Made by a program: the position numbers and the translations under genes
Assembly (NCBI GenBank): GCA_949126835.1
Contig: OX421498.1
Span: forward strand, 29,427,081 to 29,491,080
From: Anisus vortex
Taxonomy: Eukaryota; Mollusca; Gastropoda; Planorbidae
Direction of reading: 5' to 3'
DNA: 64,000 nt
Notes under the pieces: generated by a model
Database searches by the model: none
Told to the model about the DNA's origin: nothing
Seen by the model: only the letters and a program-made list of their open reading frames with translations
In this document: positions 42,906 through 52,998 of the stretch, piece by piece
How the letters are laid out: each line of letters begins with the position of its first letter
Numbering within the stretch: the first letter of the stretch is position 1

Positions 42906-44292
42906 GTAATCTTGTCTATGGCTAATTGAGAATGAAAATCGTGTACCAAAAATGTGATGTACAATAGTGCATTAGCAATAGGCCTCGCTTAGGTTTCTAA
43001 TTCTAGGTCACGTAGCTATGTAAATTGAAGCCACGATGGGGACATGGTGGAATAAAATTGTTCTTTATCATGTTTAATTTAGACCCAAAATATAATGAAA
43101 TTGTTTCCATAAATCTTGATATTTAACTGTGATATTCGTCCATAGTAGTCCGTCCACGAAATAAAAAAGATTTAAAACTGTTATAGTTGTTCAATAGCTA
43201 TTGTGAAATATCTCGCAGCCTGCCTTATGATTTACTTTTAGATAGTAAGTTAAGCAAACTTTCGACAATTGACACACATCTTCAAGACCAAGGGAAGAGC
43301 TTTTTATCAAAATTGAGTTAACATTTGATTTTGATAGTAAATAGTGTATTCAGCATCTGAATGTTAATAAAAATCATTCATACAAATTATCAAAGATAAA
43401 TTTTAAGTAATTAATTCAATATTTGCACTTAAATGTGTGTGTTTTTCGGAGGAAACATCCAAACCTCGTAGCCATTTAAGATGTTTTTATTTCCGGCAAT
43501 ATAGAAAAGTGACGTCAGAGAAAGGATTTCGACAAGGAAATAAGAATATTGTCAATTGTTTTGAATCTATTGCTACATGTTTTGAATCTTTTCCCGGTTC
43601 TTATTTTTAACAAAATGGTTAAATATAGATTTATAGCGTCGAGTTTTATTTATTTTTTCCCTTCTCAAACGTCACTTCCGTATGAGGCTATTCCAAATCT
43701 CGTTCCTTTGAGAAAAACCTCTTCAGTTGGTCATTAAATATTCTGCACTTAAACGGAACCTATTCCAATAATTTTTTATGGTTTAAATTTTAGCTTTAAT
43801 GTTAATTTTCATATTCATCGCATGACAGTGTTTTGTATATTTTTACGTTATAATTTGGAAATGATAATATTCAAAAATAAAACCTTCTTAAGCCTATAGT
43901 ATAATACGGCTGCTATTGTTCACAACTTCACAAAGTAAACAAACGTCACGTGCTTTTTGTCACGTGATTGCAAATGATCTATACCTTCTCACATTTTTAT
44001 TACTCCCTTTATTTTCAGTTGCAATGTCTGCAATCGTGCGTGGTGCAAAAATTTGGACAGCAGATTTGGGGCGCCTAACAATACATCCTATCAAATTTTC
44101 AGTTAAAACGACTTAATAATACTACACTTATGACAATATTCATTTCTTAAAAGGAAAGTATAAGAAATATTTTAATTTCGCGTTAAAAATTCCTGTGCAA
44201 ATTTTTATAGTTTTTCGGCGCAAAGCTAGAAAAAAAAATTATGCGCTACGATTATTTTTAGAACAATTCATACGGAGTAAGGAGATATTTTT
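42906..44292. other. non-coding DNA with one short unassigned ORF
   Basis: A plus-strand ATG at 44025 opens MSAIVRGAKIWTADLGRLTI and ends at 44116. It is preceded by ctttattttcag, which resembles a splice acceptor. I do not recognise the product and it may be a chance frame. The rest is AT-rich. Confidence 0.3.
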
Positions 44293-44562
44293 GAGATTTG
44301 CAACACAGATATTTTTTCTGTACGTTTCATTTGCAGTAGTCAATCAATTATTTAATTACATGATGGTAAACTTAGTTTGCAAATAAAGGGAGTATGATAA
44401 GAAATGTGTTTTTATGGTTTTCTTGTTGAGATTTGCGACACAGATATTTTTTCTGTACGTTTCATTAGCAGTAGTCACTCAATTATTTAATTACATGATG
44501 GTAAACTTAGTTTGCAAATAAAGGGAGTATAATAAAAACTTCGTTTTTATGGTTTTCTTGTT
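44293..44562. repeat. 135-bp tandem duplication
   Basis: gagatttgcaacacagatat at 44293 recurs as gagatttgcgacacagatat at 44428, and both copies run on through aagggagtat and ttatggttttcttgtt with few differences. Confidence 0.9.
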
Positions 44563-45137
44563 TGTAGTTGAATTGTTTATAGTTTAAAGTCTTTTTAACC
44601 TGACCTTTATATATTTAAGTTTCAACCTAATTAATTATTGTATGCACTCAATATTTGTTGTTGCTTTGCTTTTTAAAAATAATTCATCAAAATATAACAA
44701 AATATAAAAATGTATTAATTACATTTTATTCCTATAATTGTCATAATACAAAAATATGGTTCATATGTTTCTCATTTAACTGTTTTATTAAATTTAATAA
44801 AATATAAAAATCTATAAGCAGACATATTTTTTGCTAAGGGGAGGACATACTAATTTTCTCCATAGAAATGAATGAAACGTAAAATATAACAGTTTTTCAA
44901 ACTTCTGGCCTGGGCTGCTGACATAAAAAAGTATTTCGATCTATTTTTAGAGCTCCAATGAATGATACTGGAATTTAACAGGACAACATGAAAAACTAAC
45001 TAACCATTCTAAATTTACATGGGACCACTTGTAGCTACTGTCCCACATTATGTGTCGATTTTTCTAACGTCAATATTTGGTAAAGTTTTGAACTTAAATT
45101 AAAAGCTGTGTATTCCATTGTAGCCGAAAAACTCAGT
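44563..45137. other. AT-rich non-coding DNA
   Basis: No gene or element recognised. Confidence 0.5.
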
Positions 45138-45200
45138 GCTTTTTTTGTGACGGTACGCACCGGTACGGCGTACCGGCACCTTTATTTAATGTGAGGAAAA
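45138..45200. mobile_element. hAT-like terminus next to truncated SMB gene
   Basis: cagtgctttttttgtgacgg followed by ccggtacggcgtaccggcac has the look of a hAT end. The third SMB gene loses homology to its paralogues about 50 bp away (near 45250), so an insertion or deletion tied to this element may have removed its 3' half. Confidence 0.4.
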
Positions 45201-45234
45201 ATTTATTACTTTTCTTGTATTTTAACGTTTATTA

Positions 45235-45972
45235 TTAATTTATTATATTATAAATTTGAAGTAACAGAAATGGTACAAAAGAATAACACAGGCGTTGTAA
45301 TGGTAAAGAGTTGTTACATAGACTAACGCTACTCGGCATGCAAGGGTTATAATTCATTCTTTTTAAGTCATAATAAAATGGCTTTTCAAATGCATAATGC
45401 TCAATTTTCGAAACAACATTATCATAAAATATGTGTCCAAAGATAAGTGTAATGTTCCATTTGTGTTTTCTATTTGAACTATAACTTACGCCTACATTAC
45501 AATTAAATATTACCTCATTGGCATAAACTAAACCGGTGATAACATCGGTTATAGGGACATTGTTGATAACATCTAAAAATGAGTCCTTATTCACGAATCT
45601 TTCTGTGTAGATAGAATTCGGACAGCTGACAATCGCCATAGCCTTAGCCATATCCAAACATTCCACTCGCGAATCCAGCATGTGTCCGAATCTGTCCAGA
45701 CTTTCACTGACCACTTCTGGGCACTCGGCGGTAATGTCTTCACAGCATGTCCTGTAAACGGAGCAATGGACATCACAGGCGCAGTGCGAGTAGAGCGCGT
45801 TTGAAACTGTCCAGCATCTCTTTTTACAAGAGTAAAACATTTCATCCGTATGTTTCCAGTCACATTTTTCTAATATTTTCACGGCTTCTTGCAAGTAAAC
45901 ATCATCAGAGGCGTGGATGCAATGGACATAAAAGACGACACATAGCAATAATGTAATGAGCTCCGACATCAT
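45235..45972 (-). pseudogene. third SMB-cluster gene, N-terminal half
   Basis: 245 codons from ATG at 45972. A signal peptide (MMSELITLLLCVVFYVHCIHA) is followed by a complete eight-cysteine somatomedin-B-type module at residues 49-84, then CPEVVSESLDRFGHMLDSRV, FNCNVG and MPSSVSLCNNSLPLQRLCYS. The frame then departs from the paralogues after PFLLLQ and stops within ten codons at AT-rich DNA. It is the most diverged copy (for example HCACDVHC for DCSCNAIC). Either the 3' half is deleted or this is one exon of a spliced gene; I favour truncation because the intact paralogue reads through this point without an intron. Confidence 0.75.
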
Positions 45973-47339
45973 ACAGACAATGGTAATACTATATCCCTCA
46001 GGCTTAGGTGTCGCTCACTAAATTTGCCTTTTATCTTGGTATGTTACTAAATAGACATCTGCCCTCGATTGATTTTCTGGAATTGAATCTGAAAAAGACA
46101 TGTGTTTCAAATTAAGCGATTTATGTTCTTTTAGTATTTTTTTACGGAGTCAACTTATTAATTGCTTTAATTTTTATTTATTTATTTATTTGTATTGAAG
46201 TTACGAAGTCAATATTTACAGTAGTATTTTCTTTTTAAAAGTGTATATATATATTTATATTATTATATTTATTTAATTATAGCACTATTGCTTTACAATC
46301 TTACATCCTTGTTCTTGGCTCTAATAAAATGAAAGTTATTATTTGTGGAAGAAATACATTATCTTTTTTGCAGATAAATATAGAGTAAATCACCTCAGCG
46401 CGAACACCAGCACGTTGCGAACACTAAACGAAAAAACGTTCGCAGATCTTTTTTTTTCATGTCTACTACGAAAGCGAGCGTCAATTTATAGAAAGCGGTT
46501 ATTCTTCAATATCCTCAGGCTGTTTCAGTTACGGGAAGTGCATTTTTTAGATCAAAAGTGCCGACATTTGGAGCCAAGGTTGTGGCTATGCTAAAAAACC
46601 TCCCACCGGATAAACGAGGGTGGTATCCGGGTTAAGACTACTTTTCCTTTCCTATTTACATTTAAATGTGTTTGCTATCGGATTATCACTAGGATATAGT
46701 TAAGGAACAATGCTGTTATGATTTACAATACTTATTTATAGTAATGTTTGTTTGAAAGGGGTGTTCGCAATGAAGTATGCAAAACGTAGGATTGATCCTC
46801 ATAGCGAACACTTTTTGTCTGTCGGAGTGGTTATCTAATTCTAAAGACTGTCAAAAATGCACATCAAAGGGAATATTACTAGCTTATTAGATGATCTGTA
46901 CTTAGAGCAAGACTCGGGAGAGAAGAAGAGAGGAAGAAAAATCTGAAAAGAGAAGGATCAAGAAACGTAATTGAAGTAAGCTCGGATAGCAGCTACTACA
47001 TATATTTTATATAATATGATACTACATTTAATGGAACTAGAAATGGCTTCAATTTCAATGTTGTTTGTTTGAAAATACAGTACAGATATCATGCATTTAT
47101 CAAAATCTATATCTATACTTATAAGGGCTACGAAATGTGATAGCTGAAAAGGACAAGTCTTATGTAGGCTTACGTAATGAAAAGAATATTTACTCCTTAG
47201 ACTAAGACCATAATATTAAATTAACCTGAATGTAGGCATAATTAACCTAATGTCGTCGTCGGGGAACTTAATGTATTGGCCCAATAATCCTAGGTAGATG
47301 TAGATTAGCAATTACTTAAATTTTTTGTTTAGTTCATGG
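45973..47339. other. non-coding DNA
   Basis: A short simple tract atttatttatttattt lies near 46166-46192. No protein-like frame is recognised. Confidence 0.5.
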
Positions 47340-47488
47340 TATAGTCCGATGTATACCTTCATTAGCTTTTGTTCCTGGGGAGAACGTCATGGATGCTTTT
47401 GAGCTACTTGCTTATGACATTGGTGAAGTACACAAGCGAAAGCCTGAGCTTCTGTCATATTTTCAACACACATTCATGGACGACGACG

Positions 47489-47496
47489 CTCTAGAA
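47489..47496. repeat. CTCTAGAA target copy 1
   Basis: First of three identical 8-mers; the others are at 48306-48313 and 50747-50754. Confidence 0.93.
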
Positions 47497-48305
47497 CATA
47501 GGGTCTCAACCTTTTTCGGCTCACCGCCCCCTTTTACATTTTTTTTCCGATCACCGCCCCCCTTCCCAAATTTCTTTTAGCACCCACTCCCCCCCCCCTT
47601 CCGCCCATCTGGACTATAGTTTCCACAATTTTTTTAGCCGACTAAACTTTTGGTGTGATTAATTATCTTTAAAAATAACTGAAAAGGAAACATATTGTAA
47701 GAATTAATAGATAAAAAAATTGCCTTAACAAAAGGTTTAAATAAATCAATATTAATGCGAATCGTTTGCCTGGTGTGTTGCTAGCAAATTGTCTATTTTC
47801 GTATCAATTTTGGTTGCAAAAGCTGTAGGTCTAATAATCAGTAATATTTGCTATATTACAAAACGGAACTTTTTTGGCATCACTATTGTCACTATTGAAT
47901 CAAATATGGAAACTTTTTTTAGTTAAAGGGAGATAATTAGCCCGTTTTATTTTAGATAATATTTATGTTTTTTTTCTGGGTTAGGGTGCTCGCACACTAT
48001 ATTTGCCAAATACATACCCCTACTTCATCGAAAAGTCACTGCGATTCCTATTTCTTATTAATATAATAATATATAGGCATACTGTTGGGGGGTGTCACAT
48101 ATTTAGCAGCACTTGCGTTTACATCACATTTCATCCTCCAAAAAACTAATCGATTCAAATAGCTGAGGTGTTAAAATATATCAGGTACGTTTGAACCGCC
48201 CACTTGCCCTTCACCGCCCCCCAATCGCCCCCGGGAATGTCAGCGCCCCCCTAAAGTTTCTCACCGCCCCCCGGGGGGCGATATCGCCCCCGTTGAGAAC
48301 CTATG
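47497..48305. mobile_element. 809-bp non-autonomous hAT between CTCTAGAA copies
   Basis: Ends catagggtctcaacc and the complement of cgttgagaacctatg. Both end regions are rich in tcaccgcccccc and gatcaccgcccc. No transposase frame is present. It is flanked on both sides by ctctagaa. Confidence 0.88.
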
Positions 48306-48313
48306 CTCTAGAA

Positions 48314-50746
48314 CAGGGGTTCCCAACCTTTTTTTACTCTAGAGCACATAATTAAAATATCGGTAGGGTGGCGGGCACCACCTATTTTAAATCGACAAAC
48401 TCCTTCCATAACTTGTCATTTTCCCATAATTTATTTTCTTATTTTCTTATAGTCATAATGTATTAATAAATAATAAACAAAAATGTTTCAAAATAATCAA
48501 ATTATTTGGCATTTTTTTCAAATTGCATACACACAGAGAAATGTATTTACAAAACGTAAAGAAAGTAAACAAAACACACAAATACAAAGAAAACATTTAA
48601 TTAAAAAATATAATAAAGTCAATGTGATCTTTGGCATTGCATTTCATTGGCCAGAGCTTCATAATTAGGTATGACGATAATCCTGTTAGCAGACAATCAT
48701 AAAGATGCTCATCTATTAGTCGAGATCTATATCTTGATTTTATTAAGTTCATGTTTGAAAACAATGATTCGCATAATATTGTCGAACCGAAAAATGATTC
48801 AATTTTATATGCCGCTTTTTTCAACAATGGGAACTTTTCTCTATCCACTGTATTCCAAAAGTCCTCTGACATTAAGGATTTTAGCAAAATATCATTCTTA
48901 AGGTCCAAAATTTCTAACTCTAGTTCTTCTGTCTTACCTTGAACAAAATCTGCAATACATGCGGCTATTTCCATAACATTTATTTGGCAAGTAAAAGGAT
49001 TGATACCGAAGGAAACTATTGGCTCAATATGTTTAAACTGCAAAAATCTCTCTTCAAACTGTTTTTTTAACTCTTGAAGATGCTTAATAAATAATGTCCC
49101 ATTTAATTCATTGTCACTTAGCATTTTCTTCATATGTGGGAAACGCACGAGAGAATTGATCTGCAGATGTGATATCGACAAATCCAATTTAGCTTTAAAT
49201 AACTTTACAGAGCTTATCATTTCAGCTATGCTTTTGTCTTTACCCTGCAACTCCAAATTTAAAGAATTCAATTTTTCCATGATGTCTGTGAGAAATCCCA
49301 AATCAATCAGCCAGCCAGAGTCAGCTAGTTCATCATAATTTTCCTTTCTATCGTTAATAAATGTTTTTATTTCTTCCAATTAAACTCACAAATCTTGTAA
49401 GAACCTTTCCTTTACTGAGCCAACGTACTTAAGTATGCAGAATAAGATCATGTTCTTTATCTTCAGTATCTTCTAACAGGGCCTTGAAAAGTCGGTATTG
49501 CAAAGGAGCTGCTCGAATAGAATTGATTATTTTTGTAACTATTTTCATGACGTGTTCAAATGGCAAAATTTTACAACACAGAGCTTCCTGGTGGATAATA
49601 CAATGGTAGGACATGAAGTTTGAAAATGAATCATCCTTCATGCAGAGGGCAATAAATCCTTTGTTTTTACCCATCATTGCTGGCGCCCCATCAGTGGTTA
49701 TTGCAGACAGCTTGTGCAAAGGCATATTTATTGACTTGGCGTATGTTTTGAATGTATCATAAATATCCTCACTATTCCTCACCCCTTGTATGTCCTTTCA
49801 TAGGTAATATTTGTAACATATCCTCTTTTACTGTCGCAGTCGCTTGATCGCCTCATCGCTGGTGGTAGAGGGCTGTTGAGGACACAGTTGAAGTGTTCTG
49901 CCCAGTTACTAAACACCATTCTCACCATAACTGATAACTGTGCGGTGTCTGATATATCTGTTGATTCGTCAAATTGTAGCGAGAACCAGTCACATATTTC
50001 TAAGTCAGTTTTTAACTGAGTTTGTATGTCTGTTGAAATTGCATGTATTCTTCTTGTGACTGTGTTATTTGACAACTGTAAGTCTTGTATTGCTGAGACA
50101 ATCTCACGTTTGTTAGAAAATCCATCAAACAAACAATCGGCACCAGTCAAAAATAGTTCCTTAAACAACTCACCATCAATGAAAGGTTTCTTCTTTTTTG
50201 CGAGCATGTGAGATATTTTGAAAGAAGCAATGGTGGCCTTTTTAGAATTTTCCACATGTCTAGTGAAAACAGTCTGTTGTGTCGTTAGACTTGATTTTAG
50301 ATTACAATTTTTTTTCTTTCTTACTTCAGATAATTCACATTAAAAGTGCCATGATTTGTCTGAAAGTGTCGTTCAACGTTATGTTTTTTCGACACTGCAA
50401 TGCTACTACCACACAACAAACAAACGCATTTATTTTTCAAATTAACGAAACAATATCATTCCTCCCAGTCAGTGTTAAAATTATAGGTTCGTTGTCTTTT
50501 ACTTGGTCCACTCATTTTAGTGCAGTCTGGCTCGCCGCTAGACAAGTTGGGACAAGTATCAAACATATTTAATAAACCTGTGCAGTAAAAAAAAAATTAA
50601 AACTCTAACAAATGAATAAAAATAAATCATATGTTAAAATAATGTTTATGAAAAAATTATGTCTCTGTCGAATAGTGAGAGGCGGGCACATACGAATCGT
50701 TCCGCGGGCGCCATGGCGCCCGCGGGCACAGGGTTGGGAACCTCTG
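48314..50746 (-). mobile_element. full-length hAT element (2.4 kb) with 8-bp TSD
   Basis: Ends caggggttcccaacc and the complement of ggttgggaacctctg, flanked by ctctagaa (48306-48313 and 50747-50754). Near the right end a gcgggcgccatggcgcccgc palindrome occurs. It carries a decayed transposase on the minus strand. The terminal repeat is close to that of the SPIN-like element at 32.6 kb, so both belong to related hAT families. Confidence 0.92.
48597..50515 (-). pseudogene. hAT transposase, ZBED/FAM200-like class, decayed
   Basis: ATG at 50515 gives MSGPSKRQRTYNF. A zinc-finger motif CVCLLCGSSIAVSKKHNVER then H-X4-H follows, BED-like. Then FSLQFDESTDISDTAQLSV (the first catalytic-region motif of this class), ITTDGAPAMMGKNKGFIAL, HCIIHQEALCCK, VRWLSKGKVL, WLIDLGFLTDIMEKLN and the C-terminal dimerisation part SLFSNMNLIKSRYRSRLIDE. 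In-frame stops lie after NTDWEE, after NVNYLK and before VRWLSKG. The frame also changes near 49785 and 49385. The whole domain order of an autonomous transposase is present, but it is no longer translatable. Confidence 0.88.
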
Positions 50747-50990
50747 CTCTAGAAGATGCACCAATTACAGGCCAAGTTATATATACAACGTTGGAATCAA
50801 CACCAAGCTGCAGCTGAATTATTTGCCCGTACTATAAACTCCTTAGAGGGTTGGCACTACGGTCTACAGTCTTTGACACAATAGGATGATCTCGGGACAT
50901 TCTTGGATGGCATCTCCATTAATATGAAGAAGCAGAAGGCTATTTTTCTACTGGGGCCGATCAACCCGCCAAGAAGTATCGGAGCTTGAA

Positions 50991-51600
50991 GGACCTTGTT
51001 GTGAGTGAAGTTAATTTTATTTAGCAGCAAACTTTTCTACTTTGTTTGTGACCGAAGCTCACTTGTCTTAGTAATGATTAACCGTATTTGCCTCACCACA
51101 TATGTGGAAAGACTTCTACTGAACTAAAAGTAAGGGCATAAGGCACATGTGCCTTGTTGGCATGTTGATGCCATGACTATTTTCTCCTTCTTCCTCACCC
51201 ATTTCATTTTACTTTAAAACGGATTAATTTCTTTATTCCTAAAATGACTATTACTTCAAAAATTAAATTGGAACTTCCAACATTTATAGTATAATTTAAC
51301 TTTTGGGAGCAAAAAGGTGAATATCTCTATCAAAACTACTTATTTACAATATAATAAAGATAAAAACTCAGACCCTACTACCCTTTTCTTTTACCCGTAA
51401 TTCAGTTGGGTACGGCAGCTAGCATGTAATCTTACCAAAAAAGTGTGTTTATTAGTGGCTGTGATTATCTGTCTGTATGCTGAAGCGTCGTGTGATTAAG
51501 TGCCGCGTGATTAAGTGTCTGGTTGTTTAAGGTTCTTGTGGGTAATTGTCTGTGTTTAAGTGTTTCGTGTTTATCCGTTGCGTGTTTAAATTTTAAATGT
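50991..51600. other. non-coding DNA
   Basis: Around 51490-51595 several loose repeats of gtgtttaagtg / gtgattaagtg occur. Otherwise no feature is seen. Confidence 0.5.
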
Positions 51601-51608
51601 CATCACAC

Positions 51609-52099
51609 CACTGAGCTCTAATATATGGAGTGCTCAAAGGAAGTAAATTGTAGGAGAAAATGCGGACTTTTTAATATAGATAGGTGCACCGTAGACTGAA
51701 CTATATATAAATTAGCGTCTAAATAATACATATATACTATTATATACATTAAAATTACTTACTCAGTTAACATATATAAGCGTATGTGGTATTCAAAGAA
51801 TTATTCAGACAAATGATCAACCATTTCATCTTTTGACTTGACAAAGAAATGAATCCGGTACTTATTAAAGTTAACACAACTCTCTAGTATAAGAGAGTAT
51901 ATAGAGTCTATATAAAATAGTTCATTTTTATCAAATTACAATGACGCAATTACAAAAAGTTTTTAAATTTTAAGTAATTTTATGTATATATATGTCAGTC
52001 TACAGTGCACCTATCTATATTAAAAAAAGTCCGCATTTTCTCCCATTTTTTCTTCTCTATTTTAATTGCTTGAGCACTCCATGTATATATAGCTCAGTG
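51609..52099. mobile_element. palindromic MITE with CATCACAC target duplication
   Basis: Two arms of about 120 bp mirror each other: cactgagctctaatatatgg, gagaaaatgcggactttt and atagataggtgcaccgtaga on the left appear in complement on the right. The flanks are catcacac at 51601-51608 and 52100-52107, an exact 8-bp duplication. The 491-bp element has an AT-rich centre and no ORF. Superfamily is unassigned; hAT-like by duplication length. Confidence 0.88.
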
Positions 52100-52264
52100 C
52101 ATCACACTGTTAGATGCTCGATTCTTACACTATTTAAAAAACGATCTTGCTTATCTTATCTTATTCATAATACTGTGGAGACCCCGATAGAACCGAGGAA
52201 AGAGTCCACAATTTAAATACACATAAAATGAAAAGCATCACAAACAACAATTATAAACAGGTGA

Positions 52265-52565
52265 CAGAGTGTCACTTTAGGTTTTTAGACCAGCCCTTCA
52301 GTGACGATTTAAAAGCCTGAACTGTAGGGGCAGTGATGGAGGCCTGGTCCAGGGTGTTCCACAGCCTAATGGCTGACGGAAAAAAAGAATATTTGTAGAC
52401 GTCGGTGCGTGCATGTGGGACATGCAGCTTGAGCTGGTGGCCTCGGGTAGAGCGGGACACCTGTTGGATTCGGCCTGGCTGAGTGGACATTTCCACGTGT
52501 TTTAAGTTCAAGAAATTGGTAATGAACCTTTGCCCCTTGTAGGAACTTAAGGAGTTTACTTCGTG
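52265..52565 (-). pseudogene. LINE ORF C-terminal fragment (RTE/Jockey-like)
   Basis: The minus strand reads FLQGAKVHYQFLELKTRGNV in one frame, then STRGHQLKLHVPHARTDVYK, YSFFPSAIRLWNTL and a short helical tail. The Y-YSFFP--I--WN-L pattern is the usual C-terminus of many metazoan LINE ORF2 proteins. The adjoining ctgtggagaccccg wording at about 52170 recurs at 59985 beside another repeat boundary, suggesting a shared 3' untranslated segment. Confidence 0.65.
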
Positions 52566-52924
52566 TCATTTCTTACTAGAACAATGTTAAAACTTTAAAT
52601 AAACATTATTTAATTTAATACAGTATCTTTACTTACGGAAAGTAAGTTACAAGTTTGAGAATGTTTATAAATGGTTAAATAATGAGATTTATTACTTTCT
52701 TTCAATTTAAACGGTAAATATCTACAGCAGACAGTAGCATATGTTTTTCTGTTCTGGGATTTGAGTTTTTTACTTGTCGAGAGTATCTATACGCCATCTG
52801 GTAAGACGCCAGGAAAGCATTATTTGGTATTGATGCAGACTTGAATAACGTTCGTTTTCTTTTTCCCTGTCTCAATCAATTCTTTGCATTTCCTTTCAAA
52901 GAAACCACGATATTTTTTAATAAT
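52566..52924. other. non-coding DNA
   Basis: No feature recognised. Confidence 0.5.
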
Positions 52925-52927
52925 TGG

Positions 52928-52998
52928 GCTGGTGGTCAAGCAGTAGCACGATTTTACCAGGGCTATGCATCTAAGATCCCGGGTTCGAATTCATGAAG
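52928..52998 (+). mobile_element. tRNA-like SINE head
   Basis: An A-box-like gctggtggtcaagcagtagc and a B-box-like cccgggttcgaattcatg are spaced as in tRNA genes, but the acceptor and anticodon stems do not pair well. Confidence 0.45.

Larger units (their letters stand above)
47340..50990 (+). pseudogene. MULE-type transposase C-terminal relic split by two hAT elements
   Basis: The left part (47352-47496) reads PSLAFVPGENVMDAFELLAY and ELLSYFQHTFMDDDALE. The right part (from 50755) continues the same open frame as DAPITGQV, then after a one-base shift reads RWNQHQAAAELFARTINSLE and GWHYGLQSL, a stop, and DDLGTFLDG. The NS-EGWH-GLQSL signature with the upstream ALAFVP motif is what I know from MULE/FLYWCH-type transposases of invertebrates. 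The coding relic is split at CTCTAGAA by the elements at 47497-48305 and 48314-50746. The frame shift and stop show decay. Confidence 0.7.

Noticed and set aside
52928..52998. Functional tRNA gene
   Set aside because: The B box is good but the stems do not form a cloverleaf, so it is listed as a SINE head.
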